A DNA stretch of 64,000 nt from Streptococcus sp. sy004 (GTDB lineage: Bacteria; Bacillota; Bacilli; Lactobacillales; Streptococcaceae), in contig NZ_VOHP01000001.1 in NCBI RefSeq assembly GCF_007859205.1, positions 372,001 to 436,000 of the forward strand, given 5' to 3'. This document shows positions 14,073-24,201 of this stretch, in pieces; the first letter of the stretch is position 1; each line of letters starts with the position of its first letter. The notes under the pieces are model-generated. The model was not told the origin of the DNA. It saw nothing but the letters and a program-made list of their open reading frames with translations, and did no database searches. Position numbers and translations under genes: made by a program.

Positions 14073-16183
14073 ATTTTTGCTTCTTGATAGTCGCAGTTTT
14101 CCGTATTACTACAAATAATTTGCTTACCACCACGGATTTTCTTTTCAACCAGATAAGATTGGCATTTAGGACAAGAACGGTCAATCGGACTATCCCAAGA
14201 TGTAAACTCACACTCTGGGAAACGATCGCAACCGTAGAAAATACGATTTTTCTTACTCTTTCGCTCGATAACCTGTCCTTTTTGACAAGTTGGACAAGCT
14301 ACACCAATCTCCTTGGTAATAGCTTTGGTATTGCGACAGTCAGGGAAATTACTACAAGCATAGAATTTACCGTAGCGACCGAGTTTGATGACCATGTCAT
14401 GTCCACAATTATCACAACTAAAGCCAGCAGGTTCATCCTTAATTTGAATTTTTTCGATTTCTTCTTCTGCCTTAGAAAGCTCCTTAGCAAAAGGATGATA
14501 GAATTGATCAATGACTTTTTGCCACTGAGCTTCTCCTAGCTCTACCTTGTCTAATTTCCCTTCCATATCGGCTGTGAATGCCACATTAACAATATCTGGG
14601 AAAAACTCGACAATCAGGTTATTAACAATCTCACCTAATTCAGTCGGTTCAAAACGCTTGGCTGCTAACTTAACGTAATAACGTCTTTGAATGGTTTCCA
14701 GAGTCGGTGCATAGGTCGAAGGACGACCAACCCCATTTTCTTCCAAGGTTTTAATCAAGGTTGCTTCTGAGTAGCGAGCTGGGGGTTGAGTAAAGTGTTG
14801 TTCAGGATTAAGTGATAATTTATGAACAATTTCTCCTTCTTCCATCTCAGGTAACATCTTATTTTTATCTGAATCATTGTAAACAGCTAAATAACCGTCA
14901 AATTTAATTTGACTACCATTAGCAGTAAAGATAACTTGATTTTGAGTTAAAGTGACTTTAACCGTATCAAAGATAGCGGCTGTCATTTGACTAGCTACAA
15001 AACGATTCCAAATTAATGTATAAAGTTTTAATTGATCTTTATCAAGGTATTTTGCGATTGATTCTGGCGTTTGATAAACATTTGATGGACGAATGGCTTC
15101 GTGGGCATCTTGAGCACCAGAAGTGTTTTTAGTTTGGTTAGTATTTTTACTATAATGTTTACCAAATTTTTCAGTAATAAATTTAGCAGCGTCAGCTTTA
15201 GCCAATGGACTGATACGAGTAGAGTCTGTACGCATATAGGTAATCAGACCTTGTTGGCCACTACTTCCAAGGTTAATTCCTTCATAAAGTTGTTGAGCAA
15301 CCATCATGGTTTTACGTGTTCGGAAATTGATTTTATTTGCTGCATCTTGTTGCAATGAAGAGGTTGTATAAGGAAGAGGAGCATGACGTCGTCTTTCTTT
15401 CTTTTCAACCTTTTCGACTAAAAATTTATCAGAAGTCAGACGTGCTAAAACTAGCTTAACATCTTCATTTGTTGCCAATTTGAACTTTTTCCCATCTAGA
15501 CCATAAAAATTAGCCTTGAATTTCTTAGTTCCTTTTTTGAAAATCCCATCAATAGACCAGTATTCTTCCGGTTTGAATTGTCGGATTTCTGCCTCGCGAT
15601 CGATAATGAGTTTCAGAGCAACGGATTGAACTCGGCCGGCTGAAAGTCCTTTTTTAACTTTCTTCCATAATAAAGGCGAAATCGAATAACCAACAATACG
15701 GTCAAGCACGCGGCGAGCCTGTTGAGCATCAACCAAATCCATATCAATCTCTCTGGGAGCAACAAAGGCATTTTTGACGGCATCTTTGGTAATTTCATTG
15801 AAAACCACTCGGTTTTTATCGGATTTATCTAGCCCTAAAATATGAGCCAAATGCCAAGAAATCGCTTCTCCTTCTCGATCCGGGTCACTTGCCAAATAGA
15901 CTTGTTTCGCATTTTTAGCTTCTTTTTTTAGAGAATTGATGAGTGGTCCTTTACCACGGATATTGATATATTCTGGTTCATAATTATTGTCAAAATCAAT
16001 CGACATGGTTGATTTTTTCAAATCACGAATATGGCCAACACTAGCTACAACTTTATATTGACGGCCAAGATATTTTTCAATGGTTTTTGCCTTGGCTGGT
16101 GATTCGACAATAACTAAATTTTTTTTAGGTGTGGTCTTTTTACGACCGGTGCTTTTCTTTTTTGTTGCAAGGGTACTTGCCAT
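14066..16183 (-). CDS. topA: DNA topoisomerase I
   Basis: 705 aa, type IA. The Toprim domain begins [18 protein letters not shown] (residues 23-40) with acidic metal ligands in [15 protein letters not shown]. The catalytic Tyr is in [11 protein letters not shown] near residue 316. Three C-terminal Cys4 zinc-ribbon modules follow (CDNCGHDM...[15 protein letters not shown]...[15 protein letters not shown]...CSNTENC). It relaxes negative supercoils behind RNA polymerase. It lies downstream of dprA, 180 bases apart, with a TATACT/TATAAT-like -10 around 16216-16225 on the minus strand, so it probably has its own promoter. Confidence 0.97.
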   Translation of the reverse strand: MASTLATKKKSTGRKKTTPKKNLVIVESPAKAKTIEKYLGRQYKVVASVGHIRDLKKSTMSIDFDNNYEPEYINIRGKGPLINSLKKEAKNAKQVYLASDPDREGEAISWHLAHILGLDKSDKNRVVFNEITKDAVKNAFVAPREIDMDLVDAQQARRVLDRIVGYSISPLLWKKVKKGLSAGRVQSVALKLIIDREAEIRQFKPEEYWSIDGIFKKGTKKFKANFYGLDGKKFKLATNEDVKLVLARLTSDKFLVEKVEKKERRRHAPLPYTTSSLQQDAANKINFRTRKTMMVAQQLYEGINLGSSGQQGLITYMRTDSTRISPLAKADAAKFITEKFGKHYSKNTNQTKNTSGAQDAHEAIRPSNVYQTPESIAKYLDKDQLKLYTLIWNRFVASQMTAAIFDTVKVTLTQNQVIFTANGSQIKFDGYLAVYNDSDKNKMLPEMEEGEIVHKLSLNPEQHFTQPPARYSEATLIKTLEENGVGRPSTYAPTLETIQRRYYVKLAAKRFEPTELGEIVNNLIVEFFPDIVNVAFTADMEGKLDKVELGEAQWQKVIDQFYHPFAKELSKAEEEIEKIQIKDEPAGFSCDNCGHDMVIKLGRYGKFYACSNFPDCRNTKAITKEIGVACPTCQKGQVIERKSKKNRIFYGCDRFPECEFTSWDSPIDRSCPKCQSYLVEKKIRGGKQIICSNTENCDYQEAKIK

Positions 16184-16363
16184 AGAGTATGACTACACTT
16201 TCTTTGAAAATTAAAACTTATAGTATAATATACCACTTTTATTAAACTGTCAAGACTTACCCTAATATAGAAGAAGTCTGTTAAAAAGTGTGGACTACTA
16301 TTGAATATAAAAGTGCAATCAATCAGTTTTCTTTATTGAAATCAATTACCTTTTCGCTACCAG

Positions 16364-17218
16364 TTATAGTGATGTTCCTACTTGTAGTTCTACTAAAATA
16401 TCGCTAGCTGAGGTGGTACACTTGGCCCCTTCTTGTATGAGGTGATGGCAACCATCTGAATAGCCACTTAAAACATCACCTGGAACAGCAAAAACTTCTC
16501 GCCCTTCTTCCAAGGCACGTTCGCAAGTGATTAGACTACCAGAACGTTTTTTGGCCTCTACTACGACTAACCCTTGGGCTAGTCCTGCAATAATGCGATT
16601 TCTTTCAGGGAAATGATGGCGTAAAGGTTGCGTATTAACTGGATATTCAGATAAAATCAAATGATTTTTGCCAATATAATCCTGTAGGCTGCGATTTTCT
16701 TTTGGGTAATAAATATCCAGCCCCGAACCAATCACAGCAATGGTTGCTCCGCCATTTTTCAAACAAGCTAGATGAGCTGCAGTATCAATACCACGCGCTA
16801 AACCACTCACAATAACAAACTGATTGGCAAGTTCGCTGACCAGCTTTTTGACAATTTGAGTGCCTGATTTTGAACAGTTTCTAGCACCGACCATAGCTAA
16901 TTTAGGTTTCTGTAACAGCTCTAAGTTGCCTTGATAAAAGAGTAAGACAGGTGGATTGTAAATTTCCTTCAGTGTGTCTGGATACTCCTTGTCTAAAATA
17001 GAAACACAAGGAAATTGATTAAATTCCTGTCTTAGGGACTTACTTTCTAATGTTTTATAGGCTTCGATAAATTGAATGGGTTGTTTACACTTGGCAACTA
17101 CTGCCATATCACGCAAAGACAGCGATTTGTTTAGATTTTTTTGATAGGCTAAGATATTAAGAATATTGAGATTGCTTAACCCTGCTTTTTTTAGTTTATA
17201 AAGTTCAAAATTATTCAT
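16364..17218 (-). CDS. dprA: DNA-processing protein DprA
   Basis: 284 aa, close to the streptococcal norm. An N-terminal SAM/helical extension precedes a Rossmann-fold core with VGARNCSKSGTQ, SGLARGIDTAAHLA, GSGLDIYYPKEN and SEYPVNTQPLRHHFPERNRIIAGLA. DprA binds incoming single-stranded DNA, loads RecA during transformation, and in streptococci also damps competence through ComE. Competence-regulated in relatives, but I see no clear combox (TACGAATA) in the 81 bases upstream. Its start ATG 17218 follows AAGGAGGTCAGAC. Confidence 0.95.
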   Translation of the reverse strand: MNNFELYKLKKAGLSNLNILNILAYQKNLNKSLSLRDMAVVAKCKQPIQFIEAYKTLESKSLRQEFNQFPCVSILDKEYPDTLKEIYNPPVLLFYQGNLELLQKPKLAMVGARNCSKSGTQIVKKLVSELANQFVIVSGLARGIDTAAHLACLKNGGATIAVIGSGLDIYYPKENRSLQDYIGKNHLILSEYPVNTQPLRHHFPERNRIIAGLAQGLVVVEAKKRSGSLITCERALEEGREVFAVPGDVLSGYSDGCHHLIQEGAKCTTSASDILVELQVGTSL

Positions 17219-17258
17219 GTCTGACCTCCTTATGTTTATATTCGTAAGAAAACAATAG

Positions 17259-17296
17259 AAAAAGACTTCCTAAGTCACTTCTTAGAAAGTCTTTTT
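17259..17296 (-). terminator. Terminator between rnhB and dprA
   Basis: AAAAAGACTTCCTAAG (17259-17274) and CTTAGAAAGTCTTTTT (17281-17296) form a 16-position stem with one mismatch and a 6-nt loop. Confidence 0.75.
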
Positions 17297-17299
17297 TGT

Positions 17300-18058
17300 T
17301 TATTTTACCATACTTTTAATGGGTTCAAAACTGCGACGATGAATTGGGCTAGCACCGTGTTGCTCTAAGGCTTTTAGGTGTTCAGGTGTGCCATAGCCTG
17401 CATTTTTTTCAAAATGATAGTCAGGATAAAGTTCGCTATAAGTGGTCATAATCTGATCACGCGTCACCTTAGCAACGATAGATGCTGCCGCAATTGATAA
17501 GGATTTTGCATCTCCTTTAATAATAGCTTCTTGAGGTAGATCAACTGGCAACTCCATCGCATCAATTAAGAGAGCATCTGGTTGTGGAATGGAGTTAAGA
17601 GCGTCTAGCATGGCTAACTTAGTTGCTTCATAAATATTTAGTTGATCAATAGTTTGTGATTCTTGAATACCAATGCCAACGACTAAGGCATGATCCATGA
17701 TTTCTTGATATAGGGCTTGATGTTGTTTTTTAGCAATCTTTTTACTGTCGTTTAAGCCTTTGATTTGATAATTTTTTGGTAAAACAACACAGGCAGCGAC
17801 TACAGGACCAGCTAATGGCCCACGTCCGACTTCATCAATCCCCGCAATCATTTCATAGCCTTTTTCCCAGTATGATTTCTCATAACTCATCATAGCCTTT
17901 AATCGCTCAAATTCTTCAGTTTCTTTGATAATAGCTTTTTTACGTTGACTAACGGCTGTTTGGACGCCCTTACGCTCATCTGCTTCAAATTCTTTCCAAC
18001 GTTTATCAGTCAATGTTGTGATTTTCTTAAGTTCTTCCTTAACTTCCTTAATTGTCAT
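17300..18058 (-). CDS. rnhB: Ribonuclease HII
   Basis: 252 aa. The N-terminal helical extension (residues 1-65) is the Firmicute type. The catalytic core starts [17 protein letters not shown] (Asp and Glu of the DEDD set), with LIDAM and a C-terminal [13 protein letters not shown] signature. It removes ribonucleotides and RNA primers from DNA. ATG 18058 overlaps the end of rbgA by 11 bases, showing translational coupling in an rbgA-rnhB operon. Confidence 0.96.
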   Translation of the reverse strand: MTIKEVKEELKKITTLTDKRWKEFEADERKGVQTAVSQRKKAIIKETEEFERLKAMMSYEKSYWEKGYEMIAGIDEVGRGPLAGPVVAACVVLPKNYQIKGLNDSKKIAKKQHQALYQEIMDHALVVGIGIQESQTIDQLNIYEATKLAMLDALNSIPQPDALLIDAMELPVDLPQEAIIKGDAKSLSIAAASIVAKVTRDQIMTTYSELYPDYHFEKNAGYGTPEHLKALEQHGASPIHRRSFEPIKSMVK

Positions 18059-18902
18059 CTTTACTTAAATCTCCAATTCTATCTAAGGTGTAATAACCTA
18101 ATTTCCCATCCCTGACTTCTTTGACAAATAATTGATAAAAACGGTCATAATCCTCTCGAAATCCTAATTTTCGCGTTAAGTTCATAATGATTTCTGGTGT
18201 TTCTACTTCCCAATCGACTTGCTTAAAACGTTGGGTCAACCGTTCTGGATAATGCTCCTTAAAATAATTCAGACCAAAAATGGTGACTTCATCCATTGGG
18301 AGCAAGTTATCCTTAATAGCTCCTGTTAATGCCAGTTTCAAACCAACCAATTGATCTTCAAATTTTGGCCACAGAATCCCAGGTGTATCCAAAATTTCTA
18401 ATTCTTTATTGGATTTCAGCCATTGTTGTCCTTTAGTGACACCAGGCTTGTTACCAACAACGGCAATCTTTTTACCAGCCAAACGATTCATCAGTGTGGA
18501 TTTTCCTGCATTGGGAATACCGATAATCATCGTTCTCAGGGTTTCTTTTTTAATGCCTCGTTCCCTTAGTTTATGTAACCTATCAGCCATCAGGGCCTTT
18601 GCTGCCTCAGTTACTTTTTTAACAGTAGCTTGTTCTTTAGAGTTAATGGCTAGCGTGGTAATTCCTTGTTTTTCAAAATACTGCTGCCACTCTTTAGTTT
18701 GTGTTTTATCTGCTAAATCAGCCTTATTTAGAATCAAGAGTTTAGGCTTATCTCCAACAATCTTGGTCAACATGGGATTTTGACTGGATAGGGGCAGGCG
18801 AGCATCAACTAGAATTGTCACAAAATCTACAAATTTAAGATTTTCTTGAACTTGTCGTCTAGCCTTGGACATGTGACCAGGAAACCACTGAATCATTGCC
18901 AT
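18048..18902 (-). CDS. rbgA: Ribosome biogenesis GTPase RbgA (YlqF)
   Basis: 284 aa from ATG 18902, which follows GAAAGGAAAGATGTT; a longer frame to 18935 lacks a ribosome site. The circularly permuted GTPase order is evident: G4 NKADLAD comes first (about residue 65), then P-loop [13 protein letters not shown] (about 127) and G3 DTPGILWP. The C-terminal helical domain recognises the ribosome. It drives late 50S assembly, installing L16. Upstream, a 30-bp near-palindrome covers the likely -10. Confidence 0.95.
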   Translation of the reverse strand: MAMIQWFPGHMSKARRQVQENLKFVDFVTILVDARLPLSSQNPMLTKIVGDKPKLLILNKADLADKTQTKEWQQYFEKQGITTLAINSKEQATVKKVTEAAKALMADRLHKLRERGIKKETLRTMIIGIPNAGKSTLMNRLAGKKIAVVGNKPGVTKGQQWLKSNKELEILDTPGILWPKFEDQLVGLKLALTGAIKDNLLPMDEVTIFGLNYFKEHYPERLTQRFKQVDWEVETPEIIMNLTRKLGFREDYDRFYQLFVKEVRDGKLGYYTLDRIGDLSKDDN

Positions 18903-18962
18903 AACATCTTTCCTTTCACAATAATAAATAGCCATAAATCTAATTATGGATAAATTGCTTTA

Positions 18963-18992
18963 ATATTTATGTTACTATTATAACATAAATAT
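18963..18992. promoter_or_regulatory. 30-bp perfect-arm palindrome over the rbgA -10 region
   Basis: ATATTTATGTTA (18963-18974), 6 nt, TAACATAAATAT (18981-18992): perfect 12-base arms. On the minus strand a TATAAT sits in the centre (18982-18977), about 75 bases before rbgA. Placement suggests an operator, but an AT-rich hairpin at the end of the upstream gene is an alternative. Confidence 0.5.
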
Positions 18993-19051
18993 CCTATTTT
19001 TTGATATTAAGAAATGTGAAAACTCCTAGTCTTTCTGAAAGTTTTCCTATA

Positions 19052-19762
19052 TTATTGTCCTAAAAGAGAAGGAATGTAATTGATAACCGACCAAATAATC
19101 AAAAGACTGTTATTTAAGATGTGGACGGCAATCGCATCCTTGATATTTCTTCGACGTGCATAAGCCAGATAGAAAATAGCTCCCAGAGCAAAATAAATGA
19201 TAAACTCAATGAGATTAAAGGCCCAAAGATGAGGCCATGAAAATAAAGCTGACACCACGATTAAAGGTAAAAGAGTTTGATTATCACGGAAGAAGTACTT
19301 ACTAATAAAACCACGATAGACTAGCTCTTCTAAAATAGGAGCAAAAAGCCCAATCGCTAGATGAAAACAGATAAAATAAAGGGGAATCATATCTGTCAAC
19401 TGCTGAGCCGTAGCCAGCAATGCTGCATCGTTGGCTGTTGTGTCATTGCCATTGATATAAAAATTAAGCAGACTACCTGCAATGGCAACGACTCGAGTGG
19501 CAAAGAAAAATAGCAGAGCAAGTCCAAAATCCTTCCAAGTAAACGATAGTTGTTTAACGTGTTCAGATTCATAGATAGTATATTTTTTCCAGACCAGGAT
19601 GATAACTAAAAGAGAGATGAGTATGTAAGCTATACCAGTTACCCATTGAAGTTGAAAAGATAAGGTGTTTTGGAGGCTCATTAAGACCAAAGGAGTACTG
19701 TTAATGACTAAGACCAATAGGAATAAGCCAAATTGCTTGGCTAGTTTTTTCATAAAATTCAT
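19052..19762 (-). CDS. CPBP-family intramembrane metalloprotease
   Basis: 236 aa with about six hydrophobic segments. The family motifs are present: EELVYRGF (EExxxR, about residues 143-150), FSWPHLW (FxxxH) and HILNNSL (HxxxN/D). Members (Abi/CAAX-protease-like) cleave or protect against small peptides, including bacteriocin immunity, or act as membrane scaffolds. The substrate cannot be told. A second ATG at 19753 is an alternative start. It stands between rbgA and the divergent pepF, with no bacteriocin gene next to it. Confidence 0.8.
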   Translation of the reverse strand: MNFMKKLAKQFGLFLLVLVINSTPLVLMSLQNTLSFQLQWVTGIAYILISLLVIILVWKKYTIYESEHVKQLSFTWKDFGLALLFFFATRVVAIAGSLLNFYINGNDTTANDAALLATAQQLTDMIPLYFICFHLAIGLFAPILEELVYRGFISKYFFRDNQTLLPLIVVSALFSWPHLWAFNLIEFIIYFALGAIFYLAYARRRNIKDAIAVHILNNSLLIIWSVINYIPSLLGQ

Positions 19763-19895
19763 CGCTTGAGTGACCTTTCTATTTTTGATGAACGATATGG
19801 CGTCTAGTCTTTGATACCTTTGTTATGCTATTATACCACATTATAATTGGGAAAAATATGATATAATGAGAGCAAAATGAGAAAAGGAGACTATT

Positions 19896-21686
19896 ATGAA
19901 AGCTATGCTTAAACGTCAAGAAGTTGATACTCAATTAACTTGGGATACCAGTTTGATTTTTCCGACTGATGCAGATTATCAACAAGCACTAAAAGATTAT
20001 GCTCAAGCAGTTGGTGAGTTTGAAAGCAACTATAAAGGAAAACTAAATCAAGCAGATGCTATTGTTGCGGCTTTGACAGACTTTGAAAACTTATCAATTT
20101 TGCGTGACCAACTGAGCCATTATGCTTTTCTTCCCTTAGAAGTGGATCGGATGAATACCGAATCAGCAAGTCTATCTAATGAATTTGATTTGTTAATGGA
20201 AGACACCCTGCCTCGTTTAGCCTTTTTAGATATTGAGCTAGGGGCTTTGGAAATAACTTTTTTAGAAGAGTTAATCTCCAAACAGCCACAATGGAAGGCT
20301 TACTTTCAACAGTTGATTGATTTTAAACCACATCAACTTCCCCCGCTTCAAGAAGAACTATTAGCGAGTCTAGCTACTGTTTGGCAACAGCCCTATAATG
20401 CTTACAATACGACCAAGTTTGAAGATTTGACTTTTGAGTCATTTGAAGTTAATGGGCAAACCTATGAAAACAGCTATGTTTATTTTGAAAATGACTATGA
20501 ACTCAGTCATGATCAAGAAATTCGTCGTCAGTCGGCTAAAAGCTTCTATCGCACCTTAAAGACCTATCAGAATACCGCTGCCACAAGTTTACTTGCTCAG
20601 ATGAAAAATGAACAAATTCAAGCCAAGCTGCGTGGTTTTGAATCGACGATTGATTATTTGTTATTCCAACAACAGGTATCACGAGAGTTGTTTGATCGTC
20701 AGATAGATGTTATCATGAAAGAGCTAGCCCCTCACATGCGACGCTATGTTAAGCTAGTTGCTAAGGCCCATGGTTTGAAAGAAATTACCCATGCCGATTT
20801 GAAAATCAGTATGCCGTCAAGTTTCAATCAACGCATTACTCCAGAAGAATCTAAGGCATTCTTGTTAGATTGTCTAAGTGTTTTGGGTTCAGATTATCAA
20901 AAAATGATTGAGCAATCATTTGATGAACGCTGGATTGATTTTGCACAAAATGAAGGAAAATCAACAGGTGGATTTTGTGCAACACTTTATAGTGGGCCAT
21001 CTTATATTTTGCTGTCTTGGACTGGTTTGATGAATGAGGTTTTGGTATTGGCTCATGAACTGGGGCATGCAGGTCATTTCCAATTGGCTAAAAAGCAGAG
21101 TATTCTCAGTTATGAGCCGTCACTCTACTTTATTGAAGCCCCATCAACTGCCAATGAGGTGCTAACTTGTAATAGCCTACTGAAGAAAAATCAAGATCCT
21201 GATTTCCAAATTTACCTGATTAGTGAATTGATTAGTCGAACTTATTTTCATAATATGGTCACCCATTTACTTGAAGCGGCTTTTCAACGAGAAGTCTATA
21301 CCCGTTTGGATAATAATGAGTATCTAAATGGTGACATACTTTGTCAAATCAAATTGGATGTGATAAAGCAATTTTGGGGAGATGAATTTGCCATTGGTGA
21401 TGAAGCTGGTTTGATTTGGATGCGTCAGCCACACTATTACATTGGTCTTTATCCTTATACTTACTCAGCAGGTTTGACCATTGGAACAGCCTTGGCTAAA
21501 CAACTGGAAGAGAATCCTGAACAAGTTGTTGCCAAATGGCTAGATACCCTGTCTTTAGGTGCGAGCCTATCAGCTCAAGAACTAGCACAACATGCAGGAG
21601 TTGATGTCACAACTGACCAACCACTACTTGAAACCATTGCTTATGTGGCTTCTTTGGTTGACCAATTAGAAAATCTACTTGCCTAA
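19896..21686 (+). CDS. pepF: Oligoendopeptidase F
   Basis: 596 aa, M3 metallopeptidase. Zinc motif HELGHAGHF with a downstream Glu (FIEAPSTANEV) completes the HExxH...E site, about residues 389-430. It hydrolyses peptides of about 7-17 residues in the cytoplasm. ATG 19896 follows AAAAGGAGACTATT; TATAAT at 19861-19866 is a likely -10. Monocistronic, with a strong bidirectional terminator after it. Confidence 0.95.
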   Translation: MKAMLKRQEVDTQLTWDTSLIFPTDADYQQALKDYAQAVGEFESNYKGKLNQADAIVAALTDFENLSILRDQLSHYAFLPLEVDRMNTESASLSNEFDLLMEDTLPRLAFLDIELGALEITFLEELISKQPQWKAYFQQLIDFKPHQLPPLQEELLASLATVWQQPYNAYNTTKFEDLTFESFEVNGQTYENSYVYFENDYELSHDQEIRRQSAKSFYRTLKTYQNTAATSLLAQMKNEQIQAKLRGFESTIDYLLFQQQVSRELFDRQIDVIMKELAPHMRRYVKLVAKAHGLKEITHADLKISMPSSFNQRITPEESKAFLLDCLSVLGSDYQKMIEQSFDERWIDFAQNEGKSTGGFCATLYSGPSYILLSWTGLMNEVLVLAHELGHAGHFQLAKKQSILSYEPSLYFIEAPSTANEVLTCNSLLKKNQDPDFQIYLISELISRTYFHNMVTHLLEAAFQREVYTRLDNNEYLNGDILCQIKLDVIKQFWGDEFAIGDEAGLIWMRQPHYYIGLYPYTYSAGLTIGTALAKQLEENPEQVVAKWLDTLSLGASLSAQELAQHAGVDVTTDQPLLETIAYVASLVDQLENLLA

Positions 21687-21695
21687 TCAATAAAA

Positions 21696-21726
21696 AAAAG
21701 ATTGAGATAGTTTATCTCAATCTTTT
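21696..21726. terminator. Bidirectional terminator between pepF and the ATP-cone gene
   Basis: AAAAGATTGAGATA (21696-21709) and TATCTCAATCTTTT (21713-21726), a perfect 14-bp stem with a 3-nt loop. Confidence 0.88.
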
Positions 21727-21729
21727 TAA

Positions 21730-22068
21730 TTAGCGAATTTGTTCAAAAGTAAGATGAACAATAATCTTATCACCATAGCCATTACGCTCTAAATCACGTT
21801 GTAAACGATAAGAAATATAATGTTCAGCGATATTGATATAGCCTGCTTCCATCAAACGATTTTCAACCAATGATTGGACCATACTGATGGTTGGACGCTC
21901 CACTTGTGCATCTTCTAAGTCAATCACAACTTTTTTAGTCACTTGTGCTAAATCTTTTGCCAATTTATCATCAATCACATAGACGGTTTTAGCTGCTTTT
22001 AAAATTGCTTGGTAGATTTTGTCTGGATTAAACTCTACAATTTGTCCATCACGTTTTGTAATTTGCAT
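21730..22068 (-). CDS. Stand-alone ATP-cone domain protein
   Basis: 112 aa, almost wholly one ATP-cone: ITKRDGQIVEFNPDKIYQAILKAA...QVTKKVVIDLEDAQVERPTISMVQSLVENRLMEAGYINIAEHYISYRLQRD. ATP-cones are nucleotide-sensing modules normally fused to class I or III ribonucleotide reductases or to the repressor NrdR, where they read ATP versus dATP. This protein has no zinc ribbon (so is not NrdR) and no reductase domain. Start ATG 22068 with AAGGAGGACAATAAC. Alone between pepF and ffh. Its function as a free regulator is inference. Confidence 0.75.
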   Translation of the reverse strand: MQITKRDGQIVEFNPDKIYQAILKAAKTVYVIDDKLAKDLAQVTKKVVIDLEDAQVERPTISMVQSLVENRLMEAGYINIAEHYISYRLQRDLERNGYGDKIIVHLTFEQIR

Positions 22069-22209
22069 GTTATTGTCCTCCTTTTATTTCTTTTGTAGTT
22101 TATTAGTCTGATTATACCATGTTTTTACTTATAATCAAAGAATTTCCCGAAAGAAAGCTAGTCTGCTATCGAAGCAAGCGGAATATTACATAGATTTATT
22201 TATGTAATA

Positions 22210-22240
22210 AAATAGGCTCCAATTACATTGGAGCCTATTT
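22210..22240 (-). terminator. Terminator of ffh
   Basis: AAATAGGCTCCAAT (22210-22223), loop TAC, ATTGGAGCCTATTT (22227-22240), just past the ffh stop at 22243. Confidence 0.85.
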
Positions 22241-22242
22241 AA

Positions 22243-23805
22243 CTATTTTCGTTTCTTCTTAGCTTTTTTGAGTTTGTTAACTTGGCGTTTCATAGCTTGT
22301 TTCATTAGGAAGTTACCTGCCTTACCTTTAAGACCACCACCAAGAAGTTGGCTCATGTCCATATCACCTAAGCCAGATAAGTCTGGCATACCACCTTGCC
22401 CCATCATACTTTCAAGAGCTGACAAGTCCATCCCATCCATATTAGGCATGTTTTTTGGCAAATTATTAGGGTTGATTCCCATTTGCTTCATCATTTTGTT
22501 CATATCACCAGACATCATCCCTTGCATCATGCCCTTGGCTTGATTGAAATCTTTGATGAATTTATTGACTTCGACAAAACTGTTTCCTGAACCAGCAGCA
22601 ATCCGACGACGGCGACTTGGGGTTAAGAGTTCAGGATTTTCTCGTTCAGCTGGGGTCATTGATGACACGATAGCTCGTTTACGGGCAATGTCTTTTTCAT
22701 CTACTTTGACGTTGGCAAGGGCAGGATTATTGGCCATTCCAGGTAACATTTTAAGCAAATCTTCCATTGGCCCCATATTTTGCACTTGATCTAATTGCTC
22801 AATGAAATCATTGAAATCAAAGGTATTTTCTCGCATTTTTTCAGCCAGTTCCAATGATTTTTTCTCATCATATTCTTGACTGGCTTTTTCGATAAGGGTT
22901 AAAAGGTCACCCATTCCCAAAATACGACTGGCCATACGGTCAGGGTGGAAGGTTTCGATCTCTGTAATCTTCTCTCCAGTCCCTGTAAACTTAATCGGCT
23001 TACCAGTAATTTCACGAATAGATAGGGCTGCACCACCACGAGTATCCCCGTCAATCTTGGTTAGCACTACCCCTGTAATATCTAGTTGTTGGTTGAATTC
23101 AAAAGCAACATTGGCAGCCTCTTGACCAATCATGCTATCGACAACCAGCAAGATTTCATTTGGTTGTGCAAGAGCCTTGACATCTCGCAATTCTTCCATG
23201 AGCTTTTCATCAATTTGCAATCGCCCTGCCGTATCAATGATGACATAATCATGGCGTTTTTCTTTGGCAAGGGTCAAGCCTTGAGCAACAATCTCAACAG
23301 CTGACACTTCGGTTCCCAAATCAAACACAGGAACATTGATTTGCTGACCGAGAGTTTTTAATTGATCAATGGCGGCTGGACGGTAAATATCCGCTGCAAT
23401 CATCATTGGTCGAGCATTCTTTTCTTTAATTAGTTTATTGGCTAGTTTACCAGCAAAGGTAGTCTTACCTGCCCCTTGTAGCCCGACCATCATGATAATG
23501 GTTGGAATTTTATCTGAGACAGTTAATTCTGCTGTTTCAGCTCCCAAGATGGCAGTCAATTCTTCATTGACAATTTTAACAATTTGTTGAGACGCATCAA
23601 GTGTTTCAATAATCTCATGGCCCACAGCACGTTCACGCACACGTTTAATAAAAGATTTAACAACTGGTAGGGCAACGTCTGCTTCAAGAAGGGCAAGACG
23701 AATTTCCTTGGTCACTTCTTGGACGTCTTTTTCGGATAATTTACCTTTACGGCGTAAGTTTTTGAAAACACCTTGTAGGCGTTGGGTTAGATTGTCAAAT
23801 GCCAC
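22243..23805 (-). CDS. ffh: Signal recognition particle protein Ffh (SRP54)
   Basis: 520 aa. An N-terminal helical bundle, then a GTPase domain with P-loop GLQGAGKTT (residues 108-116), DTAGR and TKIDGDTRGGA. A methionine-rich M domain (GMMQGMMSGDMNKMMKQMG) binds signal peptides and 4.5S RNA, and a basic tail follows. It targets nascent membrane proteins to FtsY and SecYEG. Ten bases after ylxM, the conserved pairing in Firmicutes. Confidence 0.98.
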   Translation of the reverse strand: MAFDNLTQRLQGVFKNLRRKGKLSEKDVQEVTKEIRLALLEADVALPVVKSFIKRVRERAVGHEIIETLDASQQIVKIVNEELTAILGAETAELTVSDKIPTIIMMVGLQGAGKTTFAGKLANKLIKEKNARPMMIAADIYRPAAIDQLKTLGQQINVPVFDLGTEVSAVEIVAQGLTLAKEKRHDYVIIDTAGRLQIDEKLMEELRDVKALAQPNEILLVVDSMIGQEAANVAFEFNQQLDITGVVLTKIDGDTRGGAALSIREITGKPIKFTGTGEKITEIETFHPDRMASRILGMGDLLTLIEKASQEYDEKKSLELAEKMRENTFDFNDFIEQLDQVQNMGPMEDLLKMLPGMANNPALANVKVDEKDIARKRAIVSSMTPAERENPELLTPSRRRRIAAGSGNSFVEVNKFIKDFNQAKGMMQGMMSGDMNKMMKQMGINPNNLPKNMPNMDGMDLSALESMMGQGGMPDLSGLGDMDMSQLLGGGLKGKAGNFLMKQAMKRQVNKLKKAKKKRK

Positions 23806-23814
23806 GTTTTTCTC

Positions 23815-24147
23815 CTAATCTCTATTATCAATTTGACTCAAGGTCATAATTTGTTCTTTCAAATACGAATCGTCTGGGTATTTGGCTAACAAATCATCAA
23901 AAATCTGACTACGGACGATATAATCCGAATACATGTGCAATTTCATCTCATAGTCTTCTAAAATCTTTTCAGTTCGCTTGATATTATCATACACTGCCTG
24001 CCTACTGACCTGAAACTCTTCGGCAATCTCAGTTAAACTGTAATCATCAGCATAGTATAGCTCGATATAGTTCATCTGCTTATCTGTTAATAAGGCAGCG
24101 TAAAATTCAAATAAAGCGTTCATTCGATTGGTTTTTTCAATTTCCAT
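23815..24147 (-). CDS. ylxM: YlxM-family DNA-binding protein, SRP-associated
   Basis: 110 aa. A sigma-70 region-4-like helix-turn-helix spans about residues 15-65 ([44 protein letters not shown]). YlxM is encoded immediately upstream of ffh in Firmicutes and has been linked to SRP function in streptococci. The gene order here is the same, so ylxM-ffh form one operon. Confidence 0.92.
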   Translation of the reverse strand: MEIEKTNRMNALFEFYAALLTDKQMNYIELYYADDYSLTEIAEEFQVSRQAVYDNIKRTEKILEDYEMKLHMYSDYIVRSQIFDDLLAKYPDDSYLKEQIMTLSQIDNRD

Positions 24148-24201
24148 AAGCCTTATTTTACCATATTTATCAAGATAATTAAACTCCTATCGTGACTTGG
24201 A

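Noticed and set aside
17219-17260. Competence (ComX) box upstream of dprA
   Set aside because: No TACGAATA-like sequence with good match; TTCGTAAG at 17241-17248 is only a weak resemblance.
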